From Woeseiaceae bacterium (lineage in GTDB: Bacteria; Pseudomonadota; Gammaproteobacteria; Steroidobacterales; Woeseiaceae), in the NCBI GenBank assembly GCA_030065985.1, contig JASJCM010000004.1, positions 1-64,000 of the forward strand: a stretch of DNA of 64,000 nt, in the 5' to 3' direction. Under the pieces are notes generated by a model. It ran no database searches and was not told the DNA's origin. It was given only the letters and a program-made list of their open reading frames with translations. Positions 54,975-63,992 of the stretch are shown piece by piece. Positions within the stretch are counted from its first letter, which is position 1. Each line of letters starts with the position of its first letter. Both the position numbers and the translations under genes were made by a program.

Positions 54975-55021
54975 GGGCGCGAGTGTAGCGCTTCGAGGCT
55001 ATTCCCTCTCGCCCAAACGGG

Positions 55022-55027
55022 TATAAT
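55022..55027 (+). promoter_or_regulatory. Possible -10 element for the rhodanese-secB-gpsA genes
   Basis: TATAAT lies 53 bases upstream of the rhodanese start codon, in the 105-base gap between divergent genes. No good -35 sequence is seen at the usual spacing, so this is weak. Confidence 0.35.
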
Positions 55028-55079
55028 CCCGGCTTTTGGCACGTTCGAGGCGCAATCCCTGCGCCGAAATTGTTGATTC

Positions 55080-55544
55080 ATGGACAGAATTATCGAATTC
55101 GTCGGCAACCACCTGTTGCTGTCGTCGGCGCTGGTGGTCAGCTTTTTCCTGGTCATCTTCTCCGAGTTGCGCCGCAAGGCAACCGGGCTGATCAACATCG
55201 AGCCCAGCGATGCGGTCAAGCTGATCAATAACGACGCCCTCGTTATTGATATCCGTAGTGCCGACGCTTTCGGCCGCGGCCATATCGTCAACGCCCGGAA
55301 CATCCCGTCGGATGAGCTCGACAACAAAATGGCCTCCCTCGACCAGCACAAGTCGAAACCCGTCGTTGCCGTATGTGATGCCGGCATTAGCTCGACGCGT
55401 GTCGTCAACAAATTGCGCCAGAGCGGCTTTGAGAGCGCATACGGTCTCAAGGGCGGCATGAGCGGCTGGTCGCAGGCCGGCCTGCCTGTCGTCACCGGTA
55501 AGAAGACCAAGAGCAAGTCCGGCAAGAACAAGAAAAAGGGCTAA
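55080..55544 (+). CDS. yibN: Membrane-anchored rhodanese-like protein (YibN)
   Basis: This 154-aa protein has one N-terminal helix (about residues 12-27) and a rhodanese domain with VIDIRSADAFGRGHIVNARNIP and the active-site cysteine in VVAVCDAGISSTRV. The C-terminus is Lys-rich. In E. coli yibN is followed by grxC, secB and gpsA; here it is followed directly by secB. Sulfur transfer is the family activity; the physiological acceptor is unknown. Confidence 0.92.
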   Translation: MDRIIEFVGNHLLLSSALVVSFFLVIFSELRRKATGLINIEPSDAVKLINNDALVIDIRSADAFGRGHIVNARNIPSDELDNKMASLDQHKSKPVVAVCDAGISSTRVVNKLRQSGFESAYGLKGGMSGWSQAGLPVVTGKKTKSKSGKNKKKG

Positions 55545-55611
55545 GCGCCGCTTGAGTTATAGTTGATCGCCTGCGGTTTGCGGGCTGGTAATTGGAAAAA
55601 CAGGAAACGTC

Positions 55612-56085
55612 ATGGCAGAGCAGGAACAGGCACAGAAGCAGCTGGCCGTCACCAAGATATATTTGAAGGATTGTTCGTTCGAGTCACCGCAGTCACCCGC
55701 GGTATTCAAGAAAGGCGAATGGAACCCGCAGACCAATCTAAATCTGCGCAGCGCGCACTCGGCACTCGACGATACTTCCCATGAGATCGTTTTGACGATC
55801 ACGGTCGAGGCAAAGGAGGACGACAAGACGCTGTTCCTGGTCGAGCTGCAGCAGGCCGGCATTTTCGAAATCTCCGGGTATGACGGTGAAGAACTCGCCG
55901 CCGTTGTCGGCAGCTTCTGCCCGAACATCCTGTTCCCGTATGCGCGTGAGTCGATCGCGTCGATGATCCAGAAGGGCGGTTTCCCCGAGTTCATCCTGCA
56001 GCCGATCAATTTCGACGCGCTGTACCTGCAGGCGAAGCAGCAGCAACAGCAGCAGGGCGACGGCGCCACCGCGGAAGCTCACTGA
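55612..56085 (+). CDS. secB: Protein-export chaperone SecB
   Basis: This 157-aa tetrameric chaperone keeps preproteins unfolded and passes them to SecA. Family blocks are QLAVTKIYLKDCSFESPQSP, EWNPQTNLNL, LVELQQAGIFEISGY and CPNILFPYARESIASMIQKGGFP. The Gln-rich C-terminal tail is longer than average. It is followed 11 bases later by gpsA, a conserved pairing. Confidence 0.97.
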   Translation: MAEQEQAQKQLAVTKIYLKDCSFESPQSPAVFKKGEWNPQTNLNLRSAHSALDDTSHEIVLTITVEAKEDDKTLFLVELQQAGIFEISGYDGEELAAVVGSFCPNILFPYARESIASMIQKGGFPEFILQPINFDALYLQAKQQQQQQGDGATAEAH

Positions 56086-56096
56086 CGGGCGCCGAC

Positions 56097-57104
56097 GTGC
56101 CTAAACGCATTGCGGTCATCGGGGCCGGCTCGTGGGGTACGGCTCTGGCATTGCAGTTCGCACGCGTCGGTTGCGAGGTCCGGCTTGGCGGCGTTGTCGA
56201 GTTCGACCTCCTCGAGTCGATGGTCGAGGACCGCGAAAACAAGCGCTACCTGCCGGACATCCCTTTTCCGTCGAACCTGAATGCCTACCCGGATCTGGAT
56301 GAATGTCTCGATGGCGTTCGCGACATCCTCGTCGTCGTTCCGAGTCACGGCCTGCGCGATACTCTCGAGAAAATCAAACCGCGACTAGCCCAGGACTCGC
56401 GCATCTGCTGGGCGACCAAGGGCTTTGAGCTAAGTACCGGCAAGCTGCCACACCAGGTTGCCGCCGAAGTCCTCGGGCCCGATATTCCCGTCGCTGTGCT
56501 ATCAGGCCCGACGTTTGCCCAGGAGGTCGGCGCCGGACTGCCGACTGCGATGACGATCGCATCCCACGATCACGACTACGCCAGGGCGCTTGCGGAGACA
56601 ATCTCGAGCGACAAGTTCAGAGCGTATACCTCGGACGACATCATTGGCGTGGAGGTCGGCGGCGCCGTGAAAAACGCGCTCGCCATCGGTGCCGGCATGT
56701 CTGACGGCCTCGGCTTCGGCGCAAACACGCGCATCGCGCTAATCAACCGCGGACTCGTCGAGCTAATGCGCCTCGGCGTCGCGCTCGGCGCAAAGAAAGA
56801 GACCTTTATGGGGCTCGCCGGCATGGGCGATCTCGTGCTGACCTGCACCGACAATCTGTCGCGAAACCGTCGCATGGGACTGGCGCTGGCCGCCGGCAAG
56901 ACCGTTGAGGAAGCGCAGGAAGAGATCCAGCAGGTCGTCGAGGGCGTCAAAGCGGCAAAGGCCGTGCACGAAGTCGCCGAGCATCTCGGCATCGAGATGC
57001 CAATCGTCAACCAGGTCTACAGCATCATCTACAAAGGCGTGGAACCTCGTGATGCGGTCATGGCGCTCATGACCCGGGCCATCAAGGCCGAGGCCGACCA
57101 CTAG
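56097..57104 (+). CDS. gpsA: Glycerol-3-phosphate dehydrogenase (NAD(P)+)
   Basis: This 335-aa enzyme reduces dihydroxyacetone phosphate to glycerol-3-phosphate for phospholipid synthesis. The nucleotide-binding motif IAVIGAGSWGTALALQFA lies near the N-terminus. Other blocks are WATKGFE, LSGPTFAQEVGAGLPTA, VEVGGAVKNALAIGAGMSDGLGFGANTRIALI with the catalytic Lys, and GLAGMGDLVLTC. The start is GTG. It follows secB by 11 bases. Confidence 0.97.
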   Translation: MPKRIAVIGAGSWGTALALQFARVGCEVRLGGVVEFDLLESMVEDRENKRYLPDIPFPSNLNAYPDLDECLDGVRDILVVVPSHGLRDTLEKIKPRLAQDSRICWATKGFELSTGKLPHQVAAEVLGPDIPVAVLSGPTFAQEVGAGLPTAMTIASHDHDYARALAETISSDKFRAYTSDDIIGVEVGGAVKNALAIGAGMSDGLGFGANTRIALINRGLVELMRLGVALGAKKETFMGLAGMGDLVLTCTDNLSRNRRMGLALAAGKTVEEAQEEIQQVVEGVKAAKAVHEVAEHLGIEMPIVNQVYSIIYKGVEPRDAVMALMTRAIKAEADH

Positions 57105-57122
57105 GCGAGCTGGTCTGCGGTT

Positions 57123-57587
57123 CTAGCGACCACCCTCGAAGCCGAGCTGGCGCCAGGCCTCGTAGACAACCACCGCAGCCGAATTCGACAGGTTCAGGCT
57201 GCGGTTGCCTGCCCGCATAGGCAGCCTCAGGCGCTGGCTGCCGGGAAGCGCGTCGAGAACTTCTTGCGGCAGTCCGCGGGTTTCAGGCCCGAACAGCAGC
57301 GCATCTCCCGCGCGGAACGCCACCTCGTCATAACGCGTCGAGTTGCGTGTCGACATGGCGAACAAGCGCGGCTGCCCGAGCGCCGCGACGCAGTCCTCCA
57401 GGGACGCGTGCGTTTGGACGGTCGCAAACTCCCGGTAGTCGAGACCCGCGCGCTTCAGCCGAGGCTCGTCGAGCTCGAATCCCAGCGGTTCGATCAGGTG
57501 CAGCGCTGCCCCGGTATTTGCGCAGAGACGGATAATGTTGCCCGTGTTCGGCGGTATCTCGGGTTCGTACAGAATGACGGAGAACAT
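57123..57587 (-). CDS. trmL: tRNA (cytidine/uridine-34 2'-O)-methyltransferase TrmL
   Basis: This 154-aa SPOUT enzyme methylates the wobble ribose in certain leucine tRNAs. It begins [20 protein letters not shown], a clear family start, and has [10 protein letters not shown] and the C-terminal knot block [22 protein letters not shown]. The frame opens 58 codons earlier without similarity. Convergent with gpsA, it also belongs to the E. coli secB-gpsA-cysE-trmL neighbourhood. Only 20 bases separate its start from the divergent dihydroorotate dehydrogenase gene. Confidence 0.95.
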   Translation of the reverse strand: MFSVILYEPEIPPNTGNIIRLCANTGAALHLIEPLGFELDEPRLKRAGLDYREFATVQTHASLEDCVAALGQPRLFAMSTRNSTRYDEVAFRAGDALLFGPETRGLPQEVLDALPGSQRLRLPMRAGNRSLNLSNSAAVVVYEAWRQLGFEGGR

Positions 57588-57607
57588 TCCGGTAGAATGC
57601 CGCCGCG

Positions 57608-58537
57608 ATGGCGAACAATCCACTACACACCGAGCTTTGCGGTCTGAGCATGAATTCGCCGATCGTCCTGCTGTCAGGATGCGTCGGTTTTGGTGAGGAG
57701 TACACGCGCGTCGAAGGCTTTTCAAATGCCGACGTCGGCGCGGTCTGCCTGAAAGGCACAACCGGTGATGCCCGTCTCGGTAACCCGCCGCACCGCATCT
57801 ACGAGACGCCGGACGGCATGCTCAATGCAATCGGATTGCAGAACCCGGGTGTCGACGCGGTTGTCGACGACATCCTGCCGGGGCTCGATTTTTCGGAAAC
57901 GCGCTTTATCGCGAACGTATCCGGCTCGACAGTTGAGGAGTACGAGCGCGTTACGCAGCGCTTCGACGATTCCGACATCGACGCGATCGAGATCAACATC
58001 TCCTGCCCGAACGTCAAGGAAGGCGGCGTCGCATTCGGCAACGACCCGGTCATGTCCGCGCAGGTCGTTGCCGCCTGTCGCAAACATACGAAGAAACCGA
58101 TAATCACCAAGCTCTCGCCGAACCAGACCGACATCCAGGAGAACGCGCGACTGTGCATCGAGTCGGGGACCGACGGTTTCGCTGTGATCAACACGCTCAT
58201 GGGTATGGCGATCGATACGGCCACGCGCACACCGGTCATCGGCAACGTGCGAGGCGGTCTCTCGGGCCCGGCCATCAAGCCGATCGCGCTGCTCAAGGTG
58301 AACCAGGTTTACGAAGTGGCAAAACCTCATGATGTTCCCATCATCGGCCAGGGTGGCATCACGACGGCGAACGACGCACTCGAGTTCCTCATCGCGGGCG
58401 CGACCGCGGTCGGCATCGGCACTGCGTTATTCTACGACCCGCTCGTTTGCGGGAAGATCAACACAGGCATTGCGTCCTATCTTGAACAACACGACATGAG
58501 CAGCGTTTCGGAGCTGGTTGGCACGCTGCAGACCTGA
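57608..58537 (+). CDS. pyrD: Dihydroorotate dehydrogenase, class 1B type
   Basis: This 309-aa flavoprotein oxidises dihydroorotate to orotate. The sequence closely follows class 1B enzymes: [24 protein letters not shown], and the active-site cysteine in [12 protein letters not shown] (class 2 enzymes have Ser). Later blocks are [25 protein letters not shown] and the FMN-phosphate motif [10 protein letters not shown]. Class 1B enzymes normally pair with the iron-sulfur flavoprotein PyrK; no pyrK is in the window. Gammaproteobacteria usually carry the membrane class 2 enzyme. Confidence 0.88.
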   Translation: MANNPLHTELCGLSMNSPIVLLSGCVGFGEEYTRVEGFSNADVGAVCLKGTTGDARLGNPPHRIYETPDGMLNAIGLQNPGVDAVVDDILPGLDFSETRFIANVSGSTVEEYERVTQRFDDSDIDAIEINISCPNVKEGGVAFGNDPVMSAQVVAACRKHTKKPIITKLSPNQTDIQENARLCIESGTDGFAVINTLMGMAIDTATRTPVIGNVRGGLSGPAIKPIALLKVNQVYEVAKPHDVPIIGQGGITTANDALEFLIAGATAVGIGTALFYDPLVCGKINTGIASYLEQHDMSSVSELVGTLQT

Positions 58538-58556
58538 CCTCGCCGGAGGCACTCTT

Positions 58557-58991
58557 ATGCGAAGCATCGTCACAAGCCTTATCGCTGTCTTTCTTGTCGC
58601 CTGCGCCGACGAGCCTGAGGCGACGGCACGCTACGGGCCGGTCGAAGTAATCCGCACCCCGGCATCGTTTGCCGAAGACGTCGAGATTATTGTCTCGGAC
58701 GTGCACATCGCGCCGGGTGCCGAGGTGCCCGGCCACAGCCACGCCGCAGAAGAACTCGTCTACGTCATCGAAGGTTTAGCGATCCACGTTGAAGAGGGCC
58801 TGCCAGAGCGCACGCTGCGTCCTGGCGACATGGCCGTTATTCCTCCCGAGACCGTGCATCGCCCACGCGGCGGCCCCGATGGCGCTCGAGCTATCACTGT
58901 GCGCTTCAAGTTGCCGGAACGTGAGGAACGGGATGCGGCCCCGACAAGCGTCAGTCAGCCGCCGGCCGAGATTCCATCTGACGAGTCATAA
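58557..58991 (+). CDS. Cupin-domain lipoprotein
   Basis: This 144-aa protein has a lipoprotein signal (LVAC, Cys16) and a single cupin domain with PGHSHAAEELVYVIEGLAI and PGDMAVIPPETVHRPR. The histidines and Glu fit a metal site. A strong GGAGG lies before the ATG at 58557. It follows the dihydroorotate dehydrogenase gene by 19 bases and its 3' end overlaps the convergent GNAT gene by 41 bases. The function is unknown. Confidence 0.78.
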   Translation: MRSIVTSLIAVFLVACADEPEATARYGPVEVIRTPASFAEDVEIIVSDVHIAPGAEVPGHSHAAEELVYVIEGLAIHVEEGLPERTLRPGDMAVIPPETVHRPRGGPDGARAITVRFKLPEREERDAAPTSVSQPPAEIPSDES

Positions 58992-59427
58992 AGCGGTTGA
59001 AAGGGTCGTTGGTGTAGTCGCCGAACGGTCCACAGAACTCGAATCCATGCTTGAGGTACAGCGCGTGCGCCGGTTCGAACGCGTCACCGGATCCGGTTTC
59101 GAGACTCAGCCGCGTATAGCCGCGCTCGCGCGCGACACCAAGGATGTATTCGACGAGCGCGCTTGCGACACCTTTGCCGAGATGAGCCTCGGCCGTGCGC
59201 ATCGACTTGATCTCGCCGTGCGTCGTATCGAGCTCTTTGAGTGCGCCGCAACCAAGTAGCGCCTTGCCCTCCCAGGCAGACCAGAACGTGATGTCGTTTG
59301 CGCGCAGCCCATCAAGGTCGAGCGCATGAACGCTTTCCGGTGGGGAGTGATCATGCATGCCGCGAAGATGTGCGGCGAGAAGCGCCTGCACCTTGGCGCC
59401 GCTTAGATCGTCAACGCGGATATTCAA
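58951..59427 (-). CDS. GNAT family N-acetyltransferase
   Basis: This 158-aa protein has the acetyl-CoA pyrophosphate-binding pattern HLGKGVASALVEYILGVARERGYTRLSLETGS, and a C-terminal ALYLKHGFEFCGPFGDY typical of GNATs. The start is TTG, overlapping the ntrC stop by four bases (TTGA), which indicates coupling to the ntrBC operon; the longer open frame has no similarity. The substrate is unknown. Confidence 0.88.
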   Translation of the reverse strand: MNIRVDDLSGAKVQALLAAHLRGMHDHSPPESVHALDLDGLRANDITFWSAWEGKALLGCGALKELDTTHGEIKSMRTAEAHLGKGVASALVEYILGVARERGYTRLSLETGSGDAFEPAHALYLKHGFEFCGPFGDYTNDPFNRFMTRQMESRPAAD

Positions 59428-60818
59428 TCGAGATGCAGCGCCTTCATCTTGCGCGCGAGCGTGTTGCGGCCCCAGCCAAGCAGCTTGGCGGCCTCTTGTC
59501 GATGGCCGTTTGTGCGAGCCATCGCGATCTCGATCAGCGTCTTTTCGAATGCAGGCATGGCCGTATCGAGCAGAGGCGTCTCGTCCTTGCGCAGCTGCCG
59601 GTCCGCCCAGGCGGCCAGAACGCGGGTCCATTCTTTCGCCCCCTGCTGTGACGACTCGGCGCCGCCGAGATCGCCCGGTATGTCCTGCGCAGTAATCACG
59701 CTGCCCGGCGCCGTTACAGTCAGTCGGCGCGCGGCATTGACGAGTTGGCGCACGTTGCCCGGCCAGTCGAATCCTTCGAGCGCTTCCATGGCTCCGGAAT
59801 CGATGCTTTTTGGTGCCGCGCCAAGCTCCTTACCGGCCTCTGCAAGATAATGGTTGAGCAATAGCGGGATATCTTCGCGGCGCTGGCGCAACGGGGGAGT
59901 GTTGATGCGTATGACGTTGAGGCGGTGATACAGATCTTCGCGGAATCGCGCTTCTTTGACTGCCCGGGCGAGATCCTGGTTGGTCGCCGCGATGACTCGC
60001 ACATCGACCTTTATCGGCGTCTGACCGCCAACACGATAGAACTCGCTCTCTGCCAGTACGCGCAGCAGGCGCGTCTGCAGGCCCGGGGACATATCACCGA
60101 TTTCGTCCAGAAACAGCGTACCGCCGTTAGCCTGCTCAAACCGACCAATGCGACGAGAATCGGCGCCCGTAAACGCGCCCTTCTCATGGCCGAACAGCTC
60201 GGACTCCAGCAGCTCGGAAGCAATGGCCGATGTGTTTAGTGCAACGAACGGCTTGTCGGCCCGCGGGCTATGATCGTGCAACGCACGCGCAACCAGCTCC
60301 TTGCCAGTGCCCGACTCCCCCGTGATCAGGACGGTCATGCTCGACCCGGACAGCCGGCCAATCGAGCGGAAGACCTCCTGCATGGCGGGCGCCTGGCCGA
60401 TCATCGAGGCAATGACATCCGGCCTGGTCTCCGGCCCGGCGCCCCCGTTCTTGCGCGCCGCCTTGTGGACAAGTTCCACCGCTTCGTCGATATCGAACGG
60501 CTTGGGCAGGTACTCGAACGCACCGCCCTTGTACGCCGCGACCGCGCTCTCGAGATCGGAGTGAGCAGTAATTACGATAATTGGCAGCTCGGGCGACGTG
60601 TCCTGAAGGCGTTCGAGCAACGCAATGCCGCTCATTCCCGGCATGCGCACGTCGGTGATCAGCACGTCTGGTTTGTCATCATCAAGGGCGTCGAGCAGGT
60701 GCTCCGCACGCTCGAAACTACGCGTCTCCATGTCGGCGTGCTTCAGCGCTTTCTCAAGCACCCAGCGCACGGACTGATCGTCGTCGACGATCCAGACGTT
60801 GAGGTCGTTGTCAGTCAC
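59424..60818 (-). CDS. glnG: Nitrogen regulation response regulator NtrC
   Basis: This 464-aa regulator has a receiver domain (VWIVDDDQSVRW, phospho-acceptor Asp in DVLITDVRMPG), an AAA+ domain (GESGTGKELVARALH, the sigma-54 contact GAFTGAD, DEIGDMSPGLQTRLLRVL) and a C-terminal Fis-type HTH (GHRQEAAKLLGWGRNTLARKMK). It activates sigma-54 promoters under nitrogen limitation. The GTG at 60818 with AGGAGA upstream is preferred; a TTG start lies six codons earlier. It overlaps ntrB by eight bases. Confidence 0.96.
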   Translation of the reverse strand: MTDNDLNVWIVDDDQSVRWVLEKALKHADMETRSFERAEHLLDALDDDKPDVLITDVRMPGMSGIALLERLQDTSPELPIIVITAHSDLESAVAAYKGGAFEYLPKPFDIDEAVELVHKAARKNGGAGPETRPDVIASMIGQAPAMQEVFRSIGRLSGSSMTVLITGESGTGKELVARALHDHSPRADKPFVALNTSAIASELLESELFGHEKGAFTGADSRRIGRFEQANGGTLFLDEIGDMSPGLQTRLLRVLAESEFYRVGGQTPIKVDVRVIAATNQDLARAVKEARFREDLYHRLNVIRINTPPLRQRREDIPLLLNHYLAEAGKELGAAPKSIDSGAMEALEGFDWPGNVRQLVNAARRLTVTAPGSVITAQDIPGDLGGAESSQQGAKEWTRVLAAWADRQLRKDETPLLDTAMPAFEKTLIEIAMARTNGHRQEAAKLLGWGRNTLARKMKALHLD

Positions 60819-61872
60819 CCGACGTCTCCTGTTCAAGCGGGATACGTACGAAAAATACGGTCCTGCCCGGGCGGCTCTCGAACTCGATAAGTCCGTTGTG
60901 TCGACTGATCATTTCCTGCGCTGCTGGCAGGCCAAGACCCGTTCCCTCCGGACGGCTCGTAACAAGCGGATAGAACACCGAGTCCTGCAGATCGAACGGG
61001 ATGCCTGGACCGTCGTCCTCGACCTCGATGGACGCGATAACGCGATGGCGGACGTCGCCGATCGTGAAATTTGTGACGGCGCGGCTGCGCAGTGTGATCG
61101 TGCCGTGTCCTTCGAGTGCCGTTGCAGCGTTGCGCACGAGGTTCAGGAACGCCTGGACCATCTGGTCGCGATCGAGGTTGATCTCGGGAAGGCCGGGGTC
61201 ATAGTCACGCCGGATCGTCAGGTAGGGGAGATCCTCTGCTTCGATAATGCGGATGACGTACTCGACTAATTCGTGAATGTTCACGGCTCGTTTGTTTGGC
61301 GGCCCTCCAGGACCAAGCAGGGTATCAACGAGGCCCGCAAGTCGATCGGTTTCGCTGATCACGACGTCGGTGTATTCGCGCAGCTCTTGTTCGCCCAGCT
61401 GGCGCTCAAGCAATTGCGCCGCTCCACGTATGCCGCCGAGCGGATTCTTGATCTCGTGGGCAAGCTGTCGAATCATCTGGCGGCCCGCACCGTGCTGGAT
61501 AAGCAGCGCATTCTCGCGGCTGATCTGCGAGCGGCGCGTAACGTCGTTGATCTCGACGAGTACCGACGCATTGTCGATTTGTACCGGGGATGCATGGCAG
61601 TCGACTACGCGTTCGTCGGGATGCACCTCAGTCGGGGCAAGCCGCATTTCGTTGGCGTAGTGTTCTCCGCTCGCCGCAACGCGGGCGAGTATTTCGCGCA
61701 TCTCGGGTTCGTCGTCGACGAGCTGCAGCAATGACTGTCCGCGGGCACGTTGCCGACTGATGCCAAGGACGTTCTCGCCAGCCGGGTTCAGATCGACGAT
61801 CAACAGGTTGTCGTCGAGCAGGACAATGCCCGAAGAAAGACTATCGAGAATGCGGCCGGGGTCTTGCTGCAG
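60811..61872 (-). CDS. glnL: Nitrogen regulation sensor kinase NtrB
   Basis: This kinase phosphorylates or dephosphorylates NtrC under PII control. A PAS domain (ILDSLSSGIVLLDDNLLIVDLN) is followed by the phospho-His box QLAHEIKNPLGGIRGAAQLL and the ATPase motifs NLVRNAATALEG, EVEDDGPGIP and GTGLGLPAAQEM. The open frame runs to a GTG at 62139, deep inside the upstream gene. No ATG, GTG or TTG lies near the family start; a CTG at 61870-61872, preceded by AAGGGA, gives the expected length (353 aa). The start is therefore provisional. Confidence 0.9.
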   Translation of the reverse strand: MQQDPGRILDSLSSGIVLLDDNLLIVDLNPAGENVLGISRQRARGQSLLQLVDDEPEMREILARVAASGEHYANEMRLAPTEVHPDERVVDCHASPVQIDNASVLVEINDVTRRSQISRENALLIQHGAGRQMIRQLAHEIKNPLGGIRGAAQLLERQLGEQELREYTDVVISETDRLAGLVDTLLGPGGPPNKRAVNIHELVEYVIRIIEAEDLPYLTIRRDYDPGLPEINLDRDQMVQAFLNLVRNAATALEGHGTITLRSRAVTNFTIGDVRHRVIASIEVEDDGPGIPFDLQDSVFYPLVTSRPEGTGLGLPAAQEMISRHNGLIEFESRPGRTVFFVRIPLEQETSGD

Positions 61873-61898
61873 CGGTCCCTTGCCGGAACCGTCGCCGT

Positions 61899-62420
61899 CT
61901 AGAGTACGGTGTTCTGCTGAACGTAGAAGCGATTCGTCCGACTGCGAATCATCATGTTGCCCGTCTCGTCCAGCACCTCGGCCTGGAGGTTGTGAACTCC
62001 CCGCCAGACTTCGTCGATCTGGAAGGTCGTGCTGTTCACCATCCTGGGATTGCCATCGAAATACACCCGGATCCGGTGTCCCGGCTGAAGGGCCGGGCTC
62101 AGCGCCAGGGTGACGCTCAGCGTGCCTTCGATGTTCCACAGGGTTTCTTCCGGGCCGGGGTTGGCAACTTCGAGAGATTCATAGCGGAACGGTGCCGCAG
62201 GCTCCGCTGCTTCATCGTCTTCGGCAGAGTCCTCTGCTCCGCGCAGGCTCGGCGAGCGGCTCGCGTTCGGGGCCTCGAGTTCGACGCGCTTTGCGCCCGG
62301 GTGCGGGCGATCGGAGTAGTGAACCACACCCTCCTCATCGGTCCAGACATAGGCTTCGTCCGCCAATGCGAATGGCATGGCGAGAAGGCCCAGCAGGACG
62401 AGAATCGTTCGTGTTTCCAT
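61899..62420 (-). CDS. DUF4124 domain-containing exported protein
   Basis: This 173-aa protein has a signal peptide (to about residue 20) and the DUF4124 motif YVWTDEEGVVHYSDRPHPGAK. The rest is an acidic linker and a beta-rich domain (WRGVHNLQAEVLDETGN). Such a gene lies between glnA and ntrB in many gammaproteobacteria; its role is unknown. It is 81 bases downstream of glnA. Confidence 0.9.
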   Translation of the reverse strand: METRTILVLLGLLAMPFALADEAYVWTDEEGVVHYSDRPHPGAKRVELEAPNASRSPSLRGAEDSAEDDEAAEPAAPFRYESLEVANPGPEETLWNIEGTLSVTLALSPALQPGHRIRVYFDGNPRMVNSTTFQIDEVWRGVHNLQAEVLDETGNMMIRSRTNRFYVQQNTVL

Positions 62421-62460
62421 ACAGTTAGCATAGCAGCGAGGACGACTTTCGGGCTAGTGA

Positions 62461-62485
62461 CCGGGCGGCAAAAAATGCCGCCCGG
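62461..62485 (-). terminator. Hairpin after glnA (possible attenuator)
   Basis: CCGGGCGGCA and TGCCGCCCGG form a 10-bp stem with a five-base loop, starting 16 bases after the glnA stop. No U-run follows on the transcribed strand, so it may be a partial terminator or stabiliser between glnA and the ntrBC genes. Confidence 0.5.
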
Positions 62486-62501
62486 TTCACAGTTTTGGCC
62501 T

Positions 62502-63911
62502 TTAGAGGCTGTAATACATGTCAAATTCGACCGGATGCGTCGTCATGCGCAGGCGCGTGACGTTTTCCATCTTGAGGTCGATGTAGGCGTCGATCAGGTC
62601 ATCCGAGAACACCCCACCGGCCGTCAGGAAGGCACGATCTTCGTCCAGTGCCGTCAGCGCCTCTTCGAGCGAGAACGCGACGAGGTCGAGCTTCTTCTCT
62701 TCCTCTGGCGGAAGATCGTAGAGATCCTTGTCGGCAGCATCGCCCGGATGGATCTTGTTCTGGATGCCGTCGAGGCCGGCCATCATCATTGCGGCGAAGC
62801 AGAGATACGGGTTGGCCATCGAGTCACCGAAGCGCACCTCGATACGACGTCCTTTCGGGTTCGCGATGTACGGAATACGAATCGACGCCGATCGGTTGCG
62901 GGCCGAATAGGCCAGAATCGTCGGCGCTTCGAAGCCCGGTACGAGGCGCTTGTAGCTGTTCGTCGACGGGTTGGCAAAGGCGTTGAGCGCTTTCGCGTGC
63001 TTGATGATGCCGCCAATGTAATAGAGGGCGGTTTCTGACAGGCCACCGTAGCCGTCACCCGAGAACAGGTTTTCTCCGTCCTTGAACAGTGACTGGTGCA
63101 CGTGCATGCCGTTACCGTTATCGTTGACGAGCGGCTTGGGCATGAACGTCGCTGTCTTGCCGTAAGCATGCGCCACGTTGTGTACGACATACTTGAGGAC
63201 CTGAACTTCGTCGGCCTTGCTCACCAAGGTGTTGAATTTAACACCAATTTCGCACTGGCCAGCCGTCGCAACCTCGTGGTGATGCACTTCGGTCGTGAGG
63301 CCCATTTCCTCGAGCGCGAGACACATCGACGAGCGAATGTCGTGCAGCGAATCGACAGGCGGGACCGGGAAGTAGCCGCCCTTGACCGTCGGGCGGTGAC
63401 CCGTGTTGCCTTCCTCGAGGCTACGGTCGGTGTTCCAGGCGCCTTCGTCAGAGTCGATCTTGTAGAACGCACCCTGCATGTTGTCATCCCACGCGACGCT
63501 ATCGAATACAAAGAACTCGTTCTCGGGGCCGAAGTAAGCGGCGTCTGCAACGCCGGTCGACTCGAGATAAGCCTGCGCACGCTCAGCCAGCGAACGCGGG
63601 CAGCGATCGTAGCCCTTCATCGTCGAAGGCTCGACGACGTTACAACGAATATTCATGGTCGGCTCGTCCGTGAAGACGTCGAGCACGGCCGAAGCGGGAT
63701 CCGGCATGAGGATCATGTCGGACTCATTAATACCCTTCCAGCCGGAAATCGACGACCCGTCGAACATCTTGCCGTCTTCAAAGACGTCGTCGTCGATCGT
63801 GTGGGCGGGCACGGTTACGTGTTGTTCTTTGCCTTTCGTGTCCGTGAAACGAAAATCGACAAACTTGACTTCGGCCTCTTTCAGTTTGGCCATTACCTCT
63901 GCGGCTGTCAT
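62502..63911 (-). CDS. glnA: Type I glutamine synthetase
   Basis: This 469-aa enzyme makes glutamine from glutamate, ammonia and ATP. Conserved blocks are [17 protein letters not shown], the beta-grasp [25 protein letters not shown] and [11 protein letters not shown]. The adenylylation-site tyrosine is in [10 protein letters not shown], so activity is probably controlled by GlnE. The SD GGAGG precedes the ATG, and a sigma-54 promoter match lies upstream. It heads the glnA-DUF4124-ntrB-ntrC-GNAT gene row. Confidence 0.98.
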   Translation of the reverse strand: MTAAEVMAKLKEAEVKFVDFRFTDTKGKEQHVTVPAHTIDDDVFEDGKMFDGSSISGWKGINESDMILMPDPASAVLDVFTDEPTMNIRCNVVEPSTMKGYDRCPRSLAERAQAYLESTGVADAAYFGPENEFFVFDSVAWDDNMQGAFYKIDSDEGAWNTDRSLEEGNTGHRPTVKGGYFPVPPVDSLHDIRSSMCLALEEMGLTTEVHHHEVATAGQCEIGVKFNTLVSKADEVQVLKYVVHNVAHAYGKTATFMPKPLVNDNGNGMHVHQSLFKDGENLFSGDGYGGLSETALYYIGGIIKHAKALNAFANPSTNSYKRLVPGFEAPTILAYSARNRSASIRIPYIANPKGRRIEVRFGDSMANPYLCFAAMMMAGLDGIQNKIHPGDAADKDLYDLPPEEEKKLDLVAFSLEEALTALDEDRAFLTAGGVFSDDLIDAYIDLKMENVTRLRMTTHPVEFDMYYSL

Positions 63912-63976
63912 GGGTTTCCTCCGGTTCTCATGCAGTCAAAAATCGGCCGCCAGTGCGGCCCGTTGGCATAGGTGAT

Positions 63977-63992
63977 TGCATGAAGTGTGCCA
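63977..63992 (-). promoter_or_regulatory. Sigma-54 (-24/-12) promoter of glnA
   Basis: On the minus strand TGGCACACTTCATGCA matches the sigma-54 consensus, with the GG and GC dinucleotides exactly 10 bases apart. It is about 66 bases upstream of the glnA start. NtrC sites would be expected beyond the window edge. Confidence 0.8.
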
